Assembly: GCA_021234155.1 (NCBI GenBank)
Contig: JAJEKV010000003.1
Location: 32,657,166 to 32,721,165 of the forward strand
DNA length: 64,000 nt
Direction of reading: 5' to 3'
Source of the DNA: Isoetes taiwanensis
Lineage: Eukaryota; Streptophyta; Lycopodiopsida; Isoetales; Isoetaceae
Below, piece by piece: positions 32,619-42,001 of this stretch (positions are counted from its first letter, which is position 1; each line of letters starts with the position of its first letter). The notes beneath the pieces were generated by a model. The model searched no databases. It saw nothing but the letters and a program-made list of their open reading frames with translations, and had not been told where the DNA came from. A program made the translations under genes and the position numbers.

Positions 32619-34040
32619 GGCTCAGACCAAACTTGACGGCTATGTTACCATCGCTCTCAACCTGCCTGTTGACTTCCCTATTCCTTCCAGTTATTTGGAT
32701 TATGTGGCTGCCCGCCGCCACCTCTTTCTTCTGAAGTGGCATGCTACCGAGGTCCAGTTGATGTTTCCCCTCGCACCCGCAGATTTTCTTCGGATCCGCC
32801 CGACCTCTCTGTTGAAGACAAAGGTTTATTCGTGCCCTCTTAGTCTTTGATCTTATTCACTGTGCCGATCCGGATATGATCACTTTCAGAGTTGTTCAGC
32901 CAATGGCATACATTTTCCATGATTTCTATCTGGCTGATACACAGGACAAATTTCGGGATGGGCCACATCAGAACTTTCAGGATGATTCCACACCGGTAGT
33001 TGCTTTTGGATAACAACCCTATCTGTCTCGATCATGATCGACACACGCTCTTCATCAAGAGTACATGCCTCGAGCTTGCTCATCATTTACCTCTCGGCAA
33101 GTAAAACAACGCAATGATAAGGAAGTATCTTGGACATCCCAGGATCTTCCCTTTGTCCAAGTTTATATGCAAGACTTGGCGGGTACAATCAAGCAAGCGT
33201 GCTCTTCCGGATAGCAAGACAGTTCCCACTGGGTTGGGATAGCCCTCCTGTATCCCTCGACTCCACCTTGTTTGGGACCATTGGTGCAAAGCTCTTGATC
33301 CGCACCTTGTCAAGGAATTGGTAGCGGGCTCAAGATCCACACGCCCGGGCATGGCTCCCTCTCCATATGCTTCCCCTGGGTGTCCCTCCACGCCCTGTGT
33401 TCCTCACCCTCGATTGGCGTCTTCCCTTTTGGACAAAGGTCCTGGATGGCCACGCTGGGTCGACTCCGCCTCAGATCTCGACAGATCTCCGGTGGGATCC
33501 CCGATTTGTCAGACGCTCCAATTGGGAGGATAATGCCACCTTGGACACTACTGAGAATTGGATTTACATCGGTAATGAGCGTGGTTGGCAACGGCCTGCT
33601 GATGCTTTGCATGGTCTTGATACCTTCTTGCAGAATGCCGCCACCTCACCCGACCCTTCACCAATGCCCATCAAGCTGGTTTTACGTTTGCTCTCAAATG
33701 CATCCCTGCTCAGCTCTTTAAATCGGCAGCGTCCAATCTTTCATTGCAATCCGAATGCCAGCGTCAGTGCCTTCGGACTCCAGACCTGCCTACTCATGGA
33801 GTGCCAGTTTGTTTCTTCTGACGCCCATGCTGCCCTTGAAGACATGGTGCGCTCTCACTTCCTCATTGATGCCGATTTTGCACTTGGGCTAAACACTCGG
33901 CGCTCGCCGCTGCGCCGGGACCTCATTGCTTTCGATTACCATAATGGTGCCCGTCCTCATTCCCGAGAAGATCACTTTCAGACTGCTGGTTTCCCGCCCT
34001 CGGAAGCTCTTCCTCCTTTTCTTCACCCTGAGTGTCGTTT
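32573..34040 (+). pseudogene. extra ORF B, 3' of ORF A
   Basis: Coding-like sequence continues in several frames up to the polypurine tract: TSYWSGDEAQTKLDGYVTIA, YVAARRHLFLLKWHATEVQL, then DKGLFVRALLVFDLIHCADP and a long clean frame from 33367 with LGVPPRPVFLTLDWRLPFW and NWIYIGNERGWQRPADALHG. Codon-like composition and collinearity argue for one protein of some 480 residues with at least three breaks. It may be the C-terminal part of ORF A or a separate protein. No family recognised. Confidence 0.5.
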
Positions 34041-34052
34041 GGTGGGGGGGAG
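34039..34052 (+). promoter_or_regulatory. polypurine tract of the gypsy element
   Basis: TTGGTGGGGGGGAG immediately precedes the 3' LTR start TGTTAG, the expected site for plus-strand priming. Confidence 0.85.
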
Positions 34053-34643
34053 TGTTAGTCCTGTGCCTCTTGGTACAGGACTATTCATGCATTCGACGGA
34101 CCAAGTCAAGGCCAAGAATCCATAACCGGTAGCTGGTCGCCGGTCGTCAAAGGCCCAATGAAGACCAAAAGCAAAGACCACGCTTGATCAAAGCACGGGT
34201 CACGCTACCAAGAAGCCGCTTAGACAAGTGGACGGTCCGTCACCGCCAGCGTCAACATCGAGATTCCGGGCTTTTCAAGAGGCACCGCCCAAGATTCCTG
34301 CAAATCGGGCCTCCTTCCGTGAGTCGGCACCGAGATCAGTCAGAGTGTCTATATTGGGCCAAAGGCCATTGTACTATATATATGAGTAGAGCTAGCACAT
34401 GAGTTTTAGATGAGTTTTGAGTCTTGTCTCACTTCAGTTTTCTCTCTTTTGCGAGAGCTCATGTATTGCCATCATTGATATCAAGGAAGCTTATCATTGT
34501 TGTCTCATTGTTTGTTGTTTCCTTTTCCCCTTCATTGTTTTCTTGCAAATCCCGCGTGACATAGTCCCCGGATTCTCCTGTTAGATCCACGGGTCCTCAC
34601 AGAGGGCTGTCTTGCAGGAGTTCCCGAACCCAGACCCCAAACA
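34053..34643 (+). repeat. 3' LTR of the gypsy element
   Basis: 591 bp with the same ends as the 5' LTR. The last ~310 bp are almost identical in both; the first ~300 bp differ mainly where the 5' LTR has CAG or CTG. Confidence 0.95.
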
Positions 34644-34648
34644 TCTCA
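34644..34648 (+). repeat. TSD TCTCA, right copy
   Basis: Matches the five bases before the 5' LTR exactly, which confirms both element ends. Confidence 0.9.
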
Positions 34649-34739
34649 TTGGGTGATTCCATGGGATTACGTCTCCAGAAGGCTACAATCACGCCATAGC
34701 ATGTTTCAACCTATCCGCAAAGTGTGCACAGGAGGGTCG

Positions 34740-35165
34740 AATGGAGTGGACTAACCTAGCCATTGTTCTATTCCAGACAACGCCATTGTCATGATTCTGT
34801 TTGTTGTTATTCGGAGGCCCTGACTCTCAGTTGACCATCTTGGAGTCTGAGCCTGGGGTAGAACCTTCATTCTTGATGCATTTTGTACGTGTATTGTTAT
34901 TATGTGATGTTGTCTTGATGATGGATGGACCACCCTTCGTGGTGGTATATTATTTAATTGTATTAGTGCCAAGTGCCAAGTGCCAACATGTATATATGCT
35001 TCCGCTATATAGGATATTCTCATAGAAGGCATGGGACAAACGACACCTTCGTCCTTCATCCAGACACTTGCCCATCACAAGTGGTCCTAGTCAGATGGAG
35101 GGCCTTTCCGTGGTGATGGAGTGACCATGGGAGGGGAATTTCCCGTATTTATACGATGGGAGCAT
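34740..35165 (+). repeat. LTR-like repeat R, copy 2 (inverted relative to copy 1)
   Basis: Homologous to the reverse complement of 13380-13760, ending near GAATTTCCCGTATTTATACG. No internal element part follows, so it is a fragment or solo LTR. The spacer 34649-34739 shows nothing recognisable. Confidence 0.65.
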
Positions 35166-35199
35166 CGTATTGTTTCGGGGAGCATCCCACAACGACCAC

Positions 35200-35320
35200 C
35201 TTCATACCATGCTTCCATAGAGATGACACCTGCTAGGGCCATCATCTTTGTGTAAGGGGTGAACAGATGCAGCAAGTCTGAGGGATCTGGCAGCAATGAC
35301 ACCTACCAGAACCTTTTTTT
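35200..35320 (-). mobile_element. short LINE fragment
   Basis: Shares CTCATACCATGCTT-like sequence, an ATAGAGA-ACACC stretch and following blocks with 8565-8690 in LINE 1, in the same orientation. About 120 bp; too short to code for anything. It joins repeat R copy 2 almost directly. Confidence 0.65.
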
Positions 35321-36151
35321 AACATCCATGTATGGGGTTCAAACTTCCACAAATCCTTCAACACACAAGCTTTCAACTCAACATGAACTTCCTTATAATT
35401 TAGTGATGCTTGGCCATTTGTCACGTTTAATCCATTTAGCATACCATTTTTTCACATTGCAATACCAGCCTTTATCTTTGGATTCTCAAGGGCTAGCGAG
35501 AAAATCTTTCTTCTTCTAATATAGGAATCCCGTCATAAGTTATTGTTCTGCATAATGCTTCAACTTTCAATGGCATCAAGCCTGTCGCACTAGCAGCATG
35601 CAATATGGAGTTTGTGGCTTTGCACTAAGCTCATTTAGCAAGCAACGCTTCTGTACATTCTCAAGCACAATTAGACTCTATAAAGACACTCTTCGAAATG
35701 CTGCCATTCGAAGTGTGCTCTTTCTTGCTTATAAGACATCAGTTATTCTTTGCATCTTTTGTGCTTGCATTGTCTCTCTACTAACATTCACAATCATGTT
35801 TTTCATAACATCACATTGGGATTTGATACACCCGCTTGCATATGCAAAAGTTTGTCCTTCTTAAAAGACTTTGAAGATTTCTCCCTTTTTCTAACTCCGT
35901 AGCAACATTCCTCATAATGTGTGAGAGAACCACCTAGCTCCTTGAAAGTCCATGCAATCTTCTTTCACTATGCCATTGTTTTCTCCTGCTTCAATGGTTG
36001 AATGTTTTCCTTCTCCTTCTCTTCAATTCTTCTTCTCGATTTTCTTTTTCTCTGGATCTCCACCAACTCCAATTAATACTCCTACAATCATCAGGGATTG
36101 CTAGACTCGTCATATGAAGAATTGAAATTTGCAATGGAACTAAGAATTGCA
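35321..36151. other. no gene recognised
   Basis: AT-rich DNA. The minus strand has scattered open stretches (for example VHVELKACVLKDLWKFEPHT at 35440-35300) that suggest a decayed coding sequence of unknown kind. It forms the left flank of the copia insertion. Confidence 0.4.
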
Positions 36152-36915
36152 TGTTCAAATTATAAGTCAACTAGATATTTCAACTTGAGCAAACACTGCA
36201 ATCAACAACCTTGAGCTCACTTGAGAAATGAAGTCAAATAATGTCTTTGATTGATCTATGATCTATGCAACAAGCACATAGTTGAAATAAAGCACAAATT
36301 TCCTAAGGAAATCTATGAATGCAAGGGAGCCACAATATGGTCCCTAATCCCTTGCAATATGTCAAGAATTTCAACCTTTAACACAAAATCATAGTCATTA
36401 ATGCTTAAAGTTTACTCTAGCTACGAGATTGCCTTAAACACTGTAGCAATCTTCTTTCTGAACCAAACACGAACTTCTCGGCATAAACTCTCTTCAATGC
36501 ATTCGATCTACAGTCTGGTTGCTTCTTAAGCATCGAATCATTCATATTTATGCTGTACTCCGTCGGTTTAGCTCAGATAGAAGTTCTATGTTTAGATCTC
36601 GATGGCCTCAAGATATCCCACAGGCGTTATGTGTTAAATCTGACACTTTCGAATTATCCCACAGGCGTGCATAGATAAACTCGGCTTACAACCATTGAAC
36701 CTTTAAACCTTTGTAAAAAATATAAAACTCCCTTTCAATCTTTCGTGCATCATGTTTTGGTATCACCATAACATTCAACCTTGTATCCTTCAATTCTCTT
36801 TAATCAAATTAACCTAACAAGTTCTTACCCTGACTTTAGCTTAACCATATGCTTCTGTCTGCCATCTCTGAGTTCAACTATAAGAAGAAAGATTTACATG
36901 ACCATATTTCTAACA
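36152..36915 (-). repeat. copia 3' LTR (left)
   Basis: 764 bp. On the minus strand it starts TGTTAGAAATATGG and ends TTATAATTTGAACA. It is complete, as shown by the polypurine tract next to its start. Confidence 0.93.
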
Positions 36916-37119
36916 TTCCCCCTTCATGTAATCTTTCCTATGATTATACTGTACTGCATCTCTTAGAATCTTAAATCTTCCAAGTGGCAAAGCTTTTGTT
37001 AGAAGATCTGCCATTTGCTTGACTGTACTGACATATGCAAGGTGTACTAGTTTTCTTTCAACCATATCTCGAATAAAATGAACTTCCATTTCTATACGCT
37101 TGCATCTTTCATGCAACAC
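36910..37119 (-). pseudogene. copia RNase H C-terminus in a shifted frame
   Basis: LHERCKRIEMEVHFIRDMVE and QMADLLTKALPLGRFKILRD form the usual C-terminus of copia RNase H. It is out of frame with the main ORF, which runs off after AMSRNLCC. One indel near 37112 accounts for it. The frame ends within the start of the 3' LTR. Confidence 0.85.
36916..36927 (-). promoter_or_regulatory. copia polypurine tract
   Basis: ATGAAGGGGGAA on the minus strand, abutting the LTR start TGTTAG. Confidence 0.85.
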
Positions 37120-40100
37120 AGATTTCTGGACATGGCTATGCAGCTTGTGCTATCACAAAAAATTATTGTAGGTTCTGTTTGTTCTAACCCTAGCTCAGCA
37201 AGCAGTCTTCTTTCCCATACCACCTCTTTAGTCAGTAAAGTTGCAGCATTATATTCTGCTTCTGCACTAGACAGGGCTATACTTCCTTGCTTTTTGCATT
37301 TCCAAGCTACAGGGGCACCTCCTAGTAAAACCACATAACCTGATGTTGATTTCCTTTGGTCTAAGTCACCTGCCCAGTCAGAGTCACAATAGGCCTTTAA
37401 TTTAAGCTCATCTGAGTTATACCTAATGCCAATATCTAAGGTACCCTTCAGATATCTCAGAATTCTTTTAGCAGCTGTCCAATGTTCTAAACCAGGGTTA
37501 TTGTTGTACCTGCTCAACAAGTTTACTCCAAAAGCTATATCTGGTCTTGTGCAATTTGCTACATAAGACAAACAGCCAATCAGTGATCTATAAGGAACAT
37601 TCTCCATTTGCTTTTTCTCTTTCTCTGATTTTGGAGACATATTAGCTGAGATCTTCTGCCCTAGTACTAAAGGAGTTTGTGCTATGTTGCAATCACTCAT
37701 ATTAAATTTCTTCAACATATTTAGGATATGATTTTGCTGGCTCAATGTCAGCAGCTTATTTTCTCTGTCCCTGTATACTTCAATGCCAAGAAACCTCTTA
37801 AGTTCACCTAAATCTGTCATTTGGAAACGTTTATTGAGCAGATGTTTGCATTGAGCCAAGATATATTTGTCATTTGCAACCATGATATTGCCATCAACAT
37901 AAAGAGCTATAATACACCACTGCTTCCCATCATTATATCTGTATAAATTCCCATCACATTTTAACTTTTCAAAGCCTTGCTCTAGAAGATAATTATCCAT
38001 ACATTTGTACCACTCCCTTGGTGCTTGTTTCAATCCATAAACTGCCCTGTTCAATTTCCACACTTTCCCTTTTTCTTCCTCAAATCCTGGAGCAGGTTTC
38101 AAATAGATTTCTTCTTCAAGTTTTGCATTAAGAAATGCTGTGCTTACATCCATATGATGAATTTCCATGCCACACGAGTTTGCAATAGCTAATAGCATTC
38201 TCAAACTATTAATTTTGACCAATGGTGAGAATGTTTCATCAAAATCTAATCCTTTCTTCTGAGTGAAACCTTGTGCCACAAGCCTTGCCTTAAATTTCTT
38301 TGATTTTCCATCAATACCTGGCTTTATTCTGAAGATCCATTTATTGCCAACAACATTTTTACCTGGTGGCTTGTCAACTACAGTATAGGTCTCTGTTCTT
38401 TTAAAAGATTGCATCTCATTCTCCATAGCTTTCCTCCAATTTTCTGAATCATTACTTTCAATAGCCTCTTCAAAATTACTTGGCAACTTATCAGTTTCTA
38501 AGACAAGAATATCAAATATAGAATGGATTTCACCTTTGCTGCTCTGATGCCTTTTATTTCTACCTTCTTCAGTTCTCCCATGCAACTCTAGTTGAAGTTT
38601 GCTTTCATCAGCCAAGATTTGTGCTTCAGTTCTCCTGGCTTTCCTTTTTGGTCTTGTCATGGGTATAGCAGGTTCAGGTTCTGCCATAGTTACAGTAGGT
38701 TCAGCAGGTTCTGCTATCTCAGCCTCAGGCAATGCAGATTCAACTACAGGTTCAAACTCTGAAAGACTCTCAGTATCTTGTGGTTCACTTGTACCTTCAT
38801 CTCCATCTTCATTATCACTGTCAAGAATTCCTCTTGTATCCTGCATTCCAACCTCAGTCTGAGCAGTATGCTCAATTGTTTCTTTCACATCAGTATTTGT
38901 TTGACTAGCCTTCAAATTATTATCGTTATTAATATTGGGAATTGGTCGATAGAATTTGCTTTCATTGAACACTACATCTCTACTAATCAGGATTTTTCTA
39001 TGAGCAGGGTCATATAACCTGTAAGCTTTTGAATGCAAATCATAGCCCACCATATATGCAATACATGCTCGATCATCAAGTTTTTTTCTAGTTTCTTCAG
39101 AGGTATGAACAAAGCCTAAACAACCAAATGATCTTAAATGTTCATAAACAGGAATTTTACCTGACCACATCATTTCAGGTACTGTGCCTTTTGTACTTAC
39201 AGAGGGCAATATGTTTTGAATAAGTACTGCTGCTTTCAAAGCTTCACTCCATAAGAAATTTGGTAAGCCTGAGTATTTTAACATTGAACGAACAACATTG
39301 AGTAAAGTCCTGTTTTTTCTCTCAGCTACTCCATTTTGTTGTGGAGAATATCTGCAAGTCAACTGTCTTTTAATACCACGGTTAGCACAATACCACTTAA
39401 ATTCCTTTGATAAATATTCTCCCCCTCTGTCTGATCTTATACATTTAACTTTCCTTTCAGTTTCTAGCTTTACTTCAGCTATAAACAATTTCAAGGCTTC
39501 AAAAGCTTGACTTTTTTTCTTCAGCAGATAACATCTTGTCCTTCTGCTGAAATCATCTATGAAAGTCATAAAATACCTATGTCCTTCTATTCCTGTGGTA
39601 TTGATAGGTCCACATAGATCTGTGTGTATCAGATCTAAAATTCTTTTAGCTCTTTTACCATTTGCTTTAAATGCAAGCCTTGATTGCTTACCAAGTTGGC
39701 AGCCAGCACATAGCAATTTTCCATCATCCTTTGCTGTTATAAAGTTGTTTTTAATAAGCAAATCAATATTGGTATAATGGGTATGGCATAATCTATTGTG
39801 CCAAGTTGTCTTTGATGGACACTCAACAAGATTGATAGACAAGATATGGTCTTTGTCAAAGCCAAACAAATTTCCTACTCTTCTTCCAATGAACTTCAAA
39901 ATGTTATGAAGAAATATTTTGCATTCAAGCTTTTCAAAAACAACTTTATACCCAAGATCCACAAGTTGGCAAACTGAGATTAAATTTCTCACAAGAGTTG
40001 GAACACACAAAACTTCTTTAAGTATCACACTTTTTCCATTTAAATCAAACAACTGTAATATCCCAGAGTCTCTAATATTCTGCACCCCACCATCTCCAAG

Positions 40101-40991
40101 CTGAACTTGACCATTCTCTTTCTTACATTCTTTTAATATCTTCACATGATGTACTACTGATCTTTCTGCTCCTGAATCTATAATGAGAAACTTGTTATCA
40201 TTTTTGTTAAACTCTTGAGAAACATTAAGTGCATGTATTACCTCAATGTCATCAGGATTTTCTTCATTTGCCTCTTCCATGATATTCACACTAGTGTTTC
40301 TTCTAAATCTCCCCCTTCCCCTTTTAGAGTCCATTTGAGTTCTTCCTCGACCTCTCCCTTTTCCCCCAATACCCTTGTGACTTGGACAATTTGCAGACAT
40401 GTGACCTTTACCATCACAATTAAAGCATTTAAATTGCTTACCTTCACTTGGACATTCATTTTTAAGGTGTCCATATTGGTTGCAAGTGTAGCAGGGCCCC
40501 AATCTATCTTTTGCAAAACTGGAACTGCCTCCTCTTTTCTGCTTCCTTGCAAACAGCACCTCTGGAGATTGATCATCATCTTGAATACCTCTGGACTGCT
40601 CAAATTCAGTATGAATAATCCTCAAGGCATGCTCCTTTGAAGTGGCTATATTTCTCACTAATGTTGCAAGCTGAGTGTTGTGAGAAACAGCCCTATACAA
40701 TGCCAATATTTGGTATTGCTCACTTAAAACATTTCCAGCTCCTTCAAGATCTGCCACAATTGAATCAAACTTCTCCAAAAAATATGTTAGATCATCCTTA
40801 TCAAATAATTTTAGTTTCCTTAGTTGCTTTTCCAACAAGTCTATTTGGGATGAACTCTTTACCTCATATTGACTTATAAGATACTGCCACATTTCATGTG
40901 GCTTTAACCCTCTTAATCTCAACTTAAGAGCAGTTCCTACCTTACTCAGGATTATCTGCTGAGCTTCCATAACTTTAGTGTCATCTGCCAC
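37092..40991 (-). CDS. copia Gag-Pol polyprotein, 1299 codons open
   Basis: Domains in order: Gag capsid (residues 1-150); knuckles CYTCNQYGHLKNEC and CFNCDGKGHMSANC (about 160-205); protease IIDSGAERSVVHH (about 275); integrase with WHNRLCHTHYTNID and CAGCQLGKQ, D in HTDLCGP, D in IRSDRGGEYLS, E in QNGVAERKN (about 400-570). An acidic/Pro linker precedes RT (KWIFRIKPGIDGKSKKFKAR, FDETFSPLVKINSLRMLLA) and RNase H (YCDSDWAGDLDQRKSTSGYV). The RT active site reads ALYVDGNIMVAND: the second Asp of YVDD is Gly (codon 37890-37892), which should abolish polymerisation. The true start is upstream at 41251 in another frame; the M at 40991 is only where the open frame begins. Confidence 0.93.
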   Translation of the reverse strand: MADDTKVMEAQQIILSKVGTALKLRLRGLKPHEMWQYLISQYEVKSSSQIDLLEKQLRKLKLFDKDDLTYFLEKFDSIVADLEGAGNVLSEQYQILALYRAVSHNTQLATLVRNIATSKEHALRIIHTEFEQSRGIQDDDQSPEVLFARKQKRGGSSSFAKDRLGPCYTCNQYGHLKNECPSEGKQFKCFNCDGKGHMSANCPSHKGIGGKGRGRGRTQMDSKRGRGRFRRNTSVNIMEEANEENPDDIEVIHALNVSQEFNKNDNKFLIIDSGAERSVVHHVKILKECKKENGQVQLGDGGVQNIRDSGILQLFDLNGKSVILKEVLCVPTLVRNLISVCQLVDLGYKVVFEKLECKIFLHNILKFIGRRVGNLFGFDKDHILSINLVECPSKTTWHNRLCHTHYTNIDLLIKNNFITAKDDGKLLCAGCQLGKQSRLAFKANGKRAKRILDLIHTDLCGPINTTGIEGHRYFMTFIDDFSRRTRCYLLKKKSQAFEALKLFIAEVKLETERKVKCIRSDRGGEYLSKEFKWYCANRGIKRQLTCRYSPQQNGVAERKNRTLLNVVRSMLKYSGLPNFLWSEALKAAVLIQNILPSVSTKGTVPEMMWSGKIPVYEHLRSFGCLGFVHTSEETRKKLDDRACIAYMVGYDLHSKAYRLYDPAHRKILISRDVVFNESKFYRPIPNINNDNNLKASQTNTDVKETIEHTAQTEVGMQDTRGILDSDNEDGDEGTSEPQDTESLSEFEPVVESALPEAEIAEPAEPTVTMAEPEPAIPMTRPKRKARRTEAQILADESKLQLELHGRTEEGRNKRHQSSKGEIHSIFDILVLETDKLPSNFEEAIESNDSENWRKAMENEMQSFKRTETYTVVDKPPGKNVVGNKWIFRIKPGIDGKSKKFKARLVAQGFTQKKGLDFDETFSPLVKINSLRMLLAIANSCGMEIHHMDVSTAFLNAKLEEEIYLKPAPGFEEEKGKVWKLNRAVYGLKQAPREWYKCMDNYLLEQGFEKLKCDGNLYRYNDGKQWCIIALYVDGNIMVANDKYILAQCKHLLNKRFQMTDLGELKRFLGIEVYRDRENKLLTLSQQNHILNMLKKFNMSDCNIAQTPLVLGQKISANMSPKSEKEKKQMENVPYRSLIGCLSYVANCTRPDIAFGVNLLSRYNNNPGLEHWTAAKRILRYLKGTLDIGIRYNSDELKLKAYCDSDWAGDLDQRKSTSGYVVLLGGAPVAWKCKKQGSIALSSAEAEYNAATLLTKEVVWERRLLAELGLEQTEPTIIFCDSTSCIAMSRNLCCMKDASV

Positions 40992-41251
40992 AACAACAAT
41001 AGGAGTTGAAGATGCTCCAGGACCTTCTGGAGTTCCACTCCCCCCCCTGGATTATTTGAGCTGGCACCTGGACTTGCAGAACTAGCAGAACTAGCAGATC
41101 TAGTAACTCCATCTTGACCACCATCTATAAGATGCCACAAATGTTCAAATTCCAAGACAGATTTAATAGACTCCTTCCAGACTTGAAATCCAGTGTCTCC
41201 CTTAAAGACTTCAATTTGATTTAACAAATTGACTGCAAATCTAGTAGACAT
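40952..41251 (-). pseudogene. copia Gag N-terminus, frameshifted
   Basis: Starts MSTRFAVNLLNQIEVFKGDT just inside the primer site and continues FQVWKESIKSVLEFEHLWHL, typical of copia Gag. A Ser/Ala-rich stretch follows, then a run of eight or nine C at about 41039-41047 where the frame must change to join the long ORF. A one-base homopolymer length error or mutation explains it. Confidence 0.88.
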
Positions 41252-41269
41252 TATGCCTTAAGTCAACCT

Positions 41270-41282
41270 GGCTCTGATACCA
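41270..41282 (-). promoter_or_regulatory. copia primer binding site, tRNA-iMet
   Basis: TGGTATCAGAGCC on the minus strand one base inside the 5' LTR. This is the standard initiator-tRNA-Met primer sequence of plant copia elements. Confidence 0.93.
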
Positions 41283-41283
41283 A

Positions 41284-42001
41284 TGTTCAAATTATAAGTC
41301 AACTAGATATTTCAACTTGAGCAAACACTGCAATCAACAACCTTGAGCTCACTTGAGAAATGAAGTCAAATAATGTCTTTGATTGATCTATGATCTATGC
41401 AACAAGCACTTAGTTGAAATAAAGCACAAATTTCCTAAGGAAATCTATGAATGCAAGGGAGCCACAATATGGTCCCTAATCCCTTGCAATATGTCAAGAA
41501 TTTCAACCTTTAACACAAAATCATAGTCATTAATGCTTAAGGTTTACTGTAGCTACGAGATTGCCTTAAACACTGTAGCAATCTTCTTTCTGAACCAAAC
41601 ACGAACTTCTCGGCATAAACTCTCTTCAATGCATTCGATCTACAGTCTGGTTGCTTCTTAAGCATCGAATCATTCATATTTATGCTGTACTCCGTCGGTT
41701 TAGCTCGGATAGAAGTTCTATGTTTAGATCTCGGTGGCCTCAAGATATCCCACAGGCGTTATGTGTTAAATCCGACACTTTCGAATTATCCCACAGGCGT
41801 GCATAGATAAACTCGGCTTACAACCATTGAACCTTTAAACCTTTGTAAAAATATAAAACTCCCTTTCAATCTTTCGTGCATCATGTTTTGGTATCACCAT
41901 AACATTCAACCTTGTATCCTTCAATTCTCTTTAATCAAATTAATCTAACAAGTTCTTACCCTGACTTTAGCTTAACCATATGCTTCTGTCTGCCATCTCT
42001 G
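41284..42001 (-). repeat. copia 5' LTR (right), outer end missing
   Basis: Aligns with the left LTR from GAACA inward up to GCCATCTCTGA. After that the left LTR has about 45 more bases to its TGTTAG start, while here unrelated sequence (AGATTGAGCG) begins. So the promoter-proximal tip is lost. TATA-type sequences further in are shared by both. Confidence 0.9.

Larger units (their letters stand above)
15011..34643 (+). mobile_element. large Ty3/gypsy element, Tat/Athila-like, with nested array
   Basis: Bounded by two ~590-bp LTRs (TGTTAG...AAACA) and a perfect 5-bp duplication. Internal order on the plus strand: primer site, gag with three zinc knuckles, protease, RT, RNase H, integrase with GPY/F module, two extra ORFs, polypurine tract, LTR. 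Without the nested 8.5-kb array it is about 11 kb. The DGGS protease motif, the tRNA-Asp-like primer site and the long region 3' of integrase suggest the Tat/Athila branch; this clade call is inference. Frames are broken many times, but the LTRs remain alike and their differences cluster at CAG/CTG, so some breaks may be artefacts. Confidence 0.93.
36152..42001 (-). mobile_element. Ty1/copia element, nearly complete
   Basis: Minus-strand element with two ~0.72-0.76-kb LTRs, a tRNA-iMet primer site, a 1299-codon gag-pol frame and a polypurine tract. I count about eight differences between the LTRs by eye over roughly 715 aligned bases, so the insertion is young. Defects: one frameshift in a C-run near the gag start, one near the RNase H end, a catalytic RT residue changed, and loss of about 45 bp from the outer end of the right LTR. 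Because that outer end is missing I could not confirm a target duplication. Confidence 0.94.

Noticed and set aside
31112..34040. Calling extra ORFs A/B an envelope protein
   Set aside because: I see no clear signal peptide, transmembrane segment or protease site pattern; the position alone is not enough.
15011..34643. Explaining CAG/CTG differences by 5-methylcytosine deamination
   Set aside because: Deamination gives C-to-T or G-to-A only; the differences here include indels and transversions.
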